6,880 nucleotides of DNA from Anaerolineaceae bacterium (GTDB taxonomy: Bacteria; Planctomycetota; Phycisphaerae; FEN-1346; JAACEH01), in contig JAACEH010000286.1 in the NCBI GenBank assembly GCA_011682595.1, positions 1-6,880 of the forward strand, written 5' to 3'. Under the pieces are notes generated by a model. That model did not search any database. It saw nothing but the letters and a program-made list of their open reading frames with translations, and had not been told where the DNA came from. Positions 4,041 to 6,880 of this stretch are shown piece by piece (position 1 is the first letter of the stretch; every line of letters begins with the position of its first letter). Made by a program: the position numbers and the translations under genes.

Positions 4041-6880
4041 TCATGTGGCCATGACCTGCCGCGCCCGACGGCGGACGTAGGCTCGCTGGTCGGCCAGGTA
4101 GGGCTCGGCGAGCGACGCGTCGGGCCGCCCCATGCGGGCCAGGGCCTCACCGGCCGCCAGGTCAACCTGCCAGCGGATGTCTTCGCTCGTCGGGTGCTTG
4201 ACGCCGACGCTGACCTGCAGCCGGCGGACCACGTCCAGGTCGGACCGCCCGAGGAGTTTCCTGATGGCCGGCTCGGCCGAGGGATCGCCGATCCGCCCCA
4301 GGGCGCGAACCGCGGCCATCACCGCGTCGGTCGGCGCGTCGCGGTCTTCGAGCACCTCGCACAGCACGGGCACGGCCGACTTATCGCCCACGCGGCCCAG
4401 CAGCACGATCGACGGCAACCATTGCCCGACCTGGCGGCGACCTTGCGGCTTGTCGTCGCGCCGCTGGCGGACCGCCGCCACCAGTTCGCTCACGCCCGAA
4501 GCGTCGCCGGCCATGGCCAGCGTTGCAGCCGACCAGAAACGCCGGGCCGGGGCGTCCGATTCTAAAGATTGCCTGAGAACCGGCAGCGCATCATCGTGGC
4601 CATGGGCAAGTTGCCAGGCCGCCTCGGACGGCTCCGCCGAACCGAGCCGCTCGATCAGTTCGTCGGTCGAGGCGTCCGGCAGCGCCGGCCGCGGACGGTC
4701 CGCTTCCCTGAGCGCGCCGAGGTCACGAAGGATGGCCTGCAACTCGGCCACGTCGATCCCACGCGGCGTGGCGCCCCGCCGGGCGGCCAGGGCCGCGGCA
4801 ATGCCCGCCGCCTCGCCGATTCGCTGCATGTCCCGCTGCATCCGCAACTGGTAATGGGCGTCCTGGGTCAGCGACAGGGCCCGGCAGGCCACCAGCAGCC
4901 CCTCGATCTGCCGCGGCAACAGGCAGCGGTAGGGCACCTCGCAACCGATCCTCCGCTGCCACTGCCCCAGCAGCCAGGCCCAGATCGCCCCGCCGTCGGA
5001 CTCGTTCTCGTAATCGAAGGCGTGATTGTCGTAATGGCCGACCGTGTAGGTGATCGCGTCGGGGAACTGACGGCCGAGAATTTCGTCGCCCAGGGTCAGC
5101 CGGTAGTCGCCCACGATCTGCCGGCCCTGTCGCAGGCCCAGGTGCGGGGCGATGTAGGTCCACCGCTGGTCGTCCGTCCAGCGCTGCAGCCGCAGGGGAT
5201 GCAGCCCGATGCCGCGGGCCCGCGTCAGGTCGGTCAGGTCGTCGGGGTCGACGTAGCCGACGTCGAAATTGACGATGACCATCCTCAGTTGGTCTGTCTC
5301 GTTGCCGTCGGCGTCCTTGACCGGCTCGATGCGACCGGCGCTCTGGCTGAAGGCGTGCAGCAGGCCGTCGCCCTCGCGGCCGTAGGTGAACTGGGCCCCG
5401 GCCATGGCCGCCACGTCGCCGTCGCCGGTCGAGTCGACAAAGACCTGGGCCCGGCAAACCCGCACGCCGTCGGGGCCCGCGGCGACGACGGCCGTCAGGC
5501 GGACCGCCGGCTTGGCGTCCGCCTCCGGTCTGGCAACGGCCTTGGAATCCGAGAGCGGAGAGTCGAAGGCCTCGGTCATCAGGCCCGTGGCCGTGGTGGC
5601 GAACTCCAGATGAACACCCGCCTCGGTGGCCATCTGCAGCAAGGCAACCTTCTTGGCGTCGGGATGAAACCCCCGGTTGTTCCAGCCGGCCAGGTCGTGC
5701 GGACCGATGAACAGCGGCGACAACTCGGCCACCCGGCGGTCCAACTCGTTCTGCAGGCCGCCGCTGAGGCCGTGGTAGTAGATGTGAATGCCGCCGCCGG
5801 TTCCGATGCCGCCAAGATAGGTCAGCGGCTCCAGCAGCGTCGTCTTGGCGCCCTGTCGGGCGGCGGCAATGGCGGCCACCGCCCCGGCCGTACCGCCACC
5901 GACCACGACGACGACGGCCTCTTCGTGCGGCGGGGCGGTCAGCAGCGACCCCGCGTCGGCCGGCTGCGCGTCGTCGGTCGCCGCCCAGGTTTCCGCAGCC
6001 GCACGGCCGACTGTCTCACCGCGAACGATCAAGTCGGCGGCCGTGTCACCTTCGGTTGCCGGTTCGGCAACCCGCAGTCCCGCACGAGCCATCAGGTCGC
6101 CGCCTTGCTCGCATATGTACTGCGGCGCAAGCGGTAACGGTTCGATACTCATGCTCGTGACCAGCGCCTGGCCGGCTGCGGGAACACACTCGCGGACGAA
6201 GGCCAGAACCTGCGGCACGGCCAGGTGGGCATCGACGACCGAGCAGGTCGCCATGGTGAACTCGATGGCCGCCTCGCCGTTCCACAGCGACGACCGGACG
6301 GCGACCGCCGTGGCCGGATGGCAGGGGCCGAGGTCGAGCGGCTCGCCGAGCGGTTGGCTCAGACCGTTGAGCATGACCACCGAGCGGCTGCCCGGCTGGC
6401 GGCGGGCCGGGCGGACGGAAAGTCCCGCCTGGCGGGCCAATAGCGCCGTGTCGGTGGCGTCAACGACCAGGTCGGCCCGCAGCGTGTGCTGGCCCGACTT
6501 GCCGCCGACCAGGATGCCGGCAATGCGGCCGCCTGCGGTCTGGACCGGGCAAAGGGGCGTCGCATAGAGCAACAGTTCGAGGCCCGCTTCTTCGGCCATC
6601 CGGTGCAACAACAGTTCGACGGCGGGGGGACAGACTTTCGCGCCGTCTGCGGCGCCGGCGTCGGCCAGGCGCCCAAGGATTTCCCGAGCCAGCGGCGAAC
6701 GGTCATGGCCGCCGAGTTGTTGGTTCAAGGTGCAGGTGATTTCCCATCCGAGCTGGGCGCGGCGAGAGACCAGCAGGACCTTTCGACCGGCCCGGGCGGC
6801 AATGACGGCGGCCGCCCAGCCGGCCAGGCCGCCGCCGGCGACCAGGATTTCGTGTTTGCGGTCGAAGAGGTCGTAGGCCA
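4041..6880 (-). CDS. Tandem FAD_oxidored-type oxidoreductase with C-terminal HEAT repeats (5' end off window)
   Basis: 945 residues are visible, from the right edge to TGA at 4041-4043; numbering starts at the first full codon (6876-6878). A first Rossmann fold has GGGLAG at 15-20, within EILVAGGGLAGWAAAV, so the true start is probably only a few codons outside. This half runs to about 300 and ends with IVRGETVGRAAAE. A second Rossmann fold begins AVVVVVGGGTAGAVAA (GGGTAG at 327-332), then LGGIGTGGG, VDSTGDGD (481-488) and the typical FAD_oxidored (PF12831) end YRCLLPRQIEGLLVACRAL followed by RIGEAAGIAAALAAR. Residues about 750-945 hold HEAT or PBS-lyase-like repeats (ALPVLRQSLESDAPARRFWS, SAVPVLCEVLEDRDAPT, RALGRIGDPSAEPAIRKLLG). 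The second half should bind FAD and catalyse an unidentified redox reaction. The first half lacks the acid after beta-2 (VLLVSRR) and has DATDTALLA where DATGDG is usual. The substrate is unknown. A TTG at 6726-6728 is internal, not the start. Confidence 0.87.
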   Translation of the reverse strand, partial: AYDLFDRKHEILVAGGGLAGWAAAVIAARAGRKVLLVSRRAQLGWEITCTLNQQLGGHDRSPLAREILGRLADAGAADGAKVCPPAVELLLHRMAEEAGLELLLYATPLCPVQTAGGRIAGILVGGKSGQHTLRADLVVDATDTALLARQAGLSVRPARRQPGSRSVVMLNGLSQPLGEPLDLGPCHPATAVAVRSSLWNGEAAIEFTMATCSVVDAHLAVPQVLAFVRECVPAAGQALVTSMSIEPLPLAPQYICEQGGDLMARAGLRVAEPATEGDTAADLIVRGETVGRAAAETWAATDDAQPADAGSLLTAPPHEEAVVVVVGGGTAGAVAAIAAARQGAKTTLLEPLTYLGGIGTGGGIHIYYHGLSGGLQNELDRRVAELSPLFIGPHDLAGWNNRGFHPDAKKVALLQMATEAGVHLEFATTATGLMTEAFDSPLSDSKAVARPEADAKPAVRLTAVVAAGPDGVRVCRAQVFVDSTGDGDVAAMAGAQFTYGREGDGLLHAFSQSAGRIEPVKDADGNETDQLRMVIVNFDVGYVDPDDLTDLTRARGIGLHPLRLQRWTDDQRWTYIAPHLGLRQGRQIVGDYRLTLGDEILGRQFPDAITYTVGHYDNHAFDYENESDGGAIWAWLLGQWQRRIGCEVPYRCLLPRQIEGLLVACRALSLTQDAHYQLRMQRDMQRIGEAAGIAAALAARRGATPRGIDVAELQAILRDLGALREADRPRPALPDASTDELIERLGSAEPSEAAWQLAHGHDDALPVLRQSLESDAPARRFWSAATLAMAGDASGVSELVAAVRQRRDDKPQGRRQVGQWLPSIVLLGRVGDKSAVPVLCEVLEDRDAPTDAVMAAVRALGRIGDPSAEPAIRKLLGRSDLDVVRRLQVSVGVKHPTSEDIRWQVDLAAGEALARMGRPDASLAEPYLADQRAYVRRRARQVMAT

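Noticed and set aside
3022..4054. Overlapping + strand open frames across the sigma factor
   Set aside because: They mirror the minus-strand sigma gene, whose region 2 and region 4 are recognisable; the plus-strand products are not.
4569..6137. 522-codon open frame on the + strand
   Set aside because: It is antisense to the oxidoreductase, which shows clear Rossmann, FAD and HEAT motifs. Long antisense frames are expected in GC-rich DNA.
6726..6728. TTG as the start of the oxidoreductase
   Set aside because: The same frame stays open to the window edge and contains the N-terminal GGGLAG Rossmann motif, so this codon is an internal leucine.

Overview
This is a GC-rich bacterial window with dense coding, long hydrophilic intergenic palindromes and a gene set typical of Planctomycetes or a close relative (inference). 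The supporting genes are a Tat-exported DUF362 protein, a divergent small ECF sigma factor followed by a one-pass membrane protein and a secreted acidic helical protein, and a very large FAD_oxidored-type protein with a C-terminal HEAT-repeat tail. No rRNA, tRNA, CRISPR array, transposase or phage gene was seen. I see no strong sign of a wholly new defence or mobile system. The most unusual items are the sigma-factor cassette with two adjacent apparent frameshifts, and a tandem oxidoreductase whose first FAD domain looks degenerate.

Layout, left to right. (1) Bases 1-947, + strand: C-terminal part of a TIGR03960-like B12-binding radical SAM protein; its cluster-binding cysteines lie just off the left edge. 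(2) Bases 948-1066: short spacer with a candidate promoter and a good Shine-Dalgarno in front of a TTG start. (3) Bases 1067-2113, + strand: Tat-signal DUF362 protein. (4) Bases 2114-2340: convergent intergenic region filled by overlapping hairpins. (5) Bases 2341-3774, - strand: a three-gene cassette, transcribed right to left, of ECF sigma factor, single-pass membrane protein (putative anti-sigma or sensor) and secreted acidic protein. The genes overlap by 23 and 4 bases, so they are almost certainly one operon with coupled translation. The second and third genes each need a one-base correction to read sensibly. (6) Bases 3775-4040: intergenic, with a palindrome near the sigma promoter region and a second cluster of REP-like inverted repeats. 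(7) Bases 4041-6880, - strand: a tandem FAD_oxidored protein with HEAT repeats, its N-terminus cut by the right edge.

The cassette reads as a small signal-transduction unit: the sigma factor would be held or tuned by the membrane protein, with the secreted protein as an envelope-side partner or target (inference from order and overlaps, not from recognised domains in the last two). The DUF362 protein, the radical SAM protein and the oxidoreductase are redox or cofactor-type proteins, but nothing in the sequence ties them into one pathway. The two palindrome clusters sit at the ends of transcription units and share short words, as dispersed REP-type elements would.
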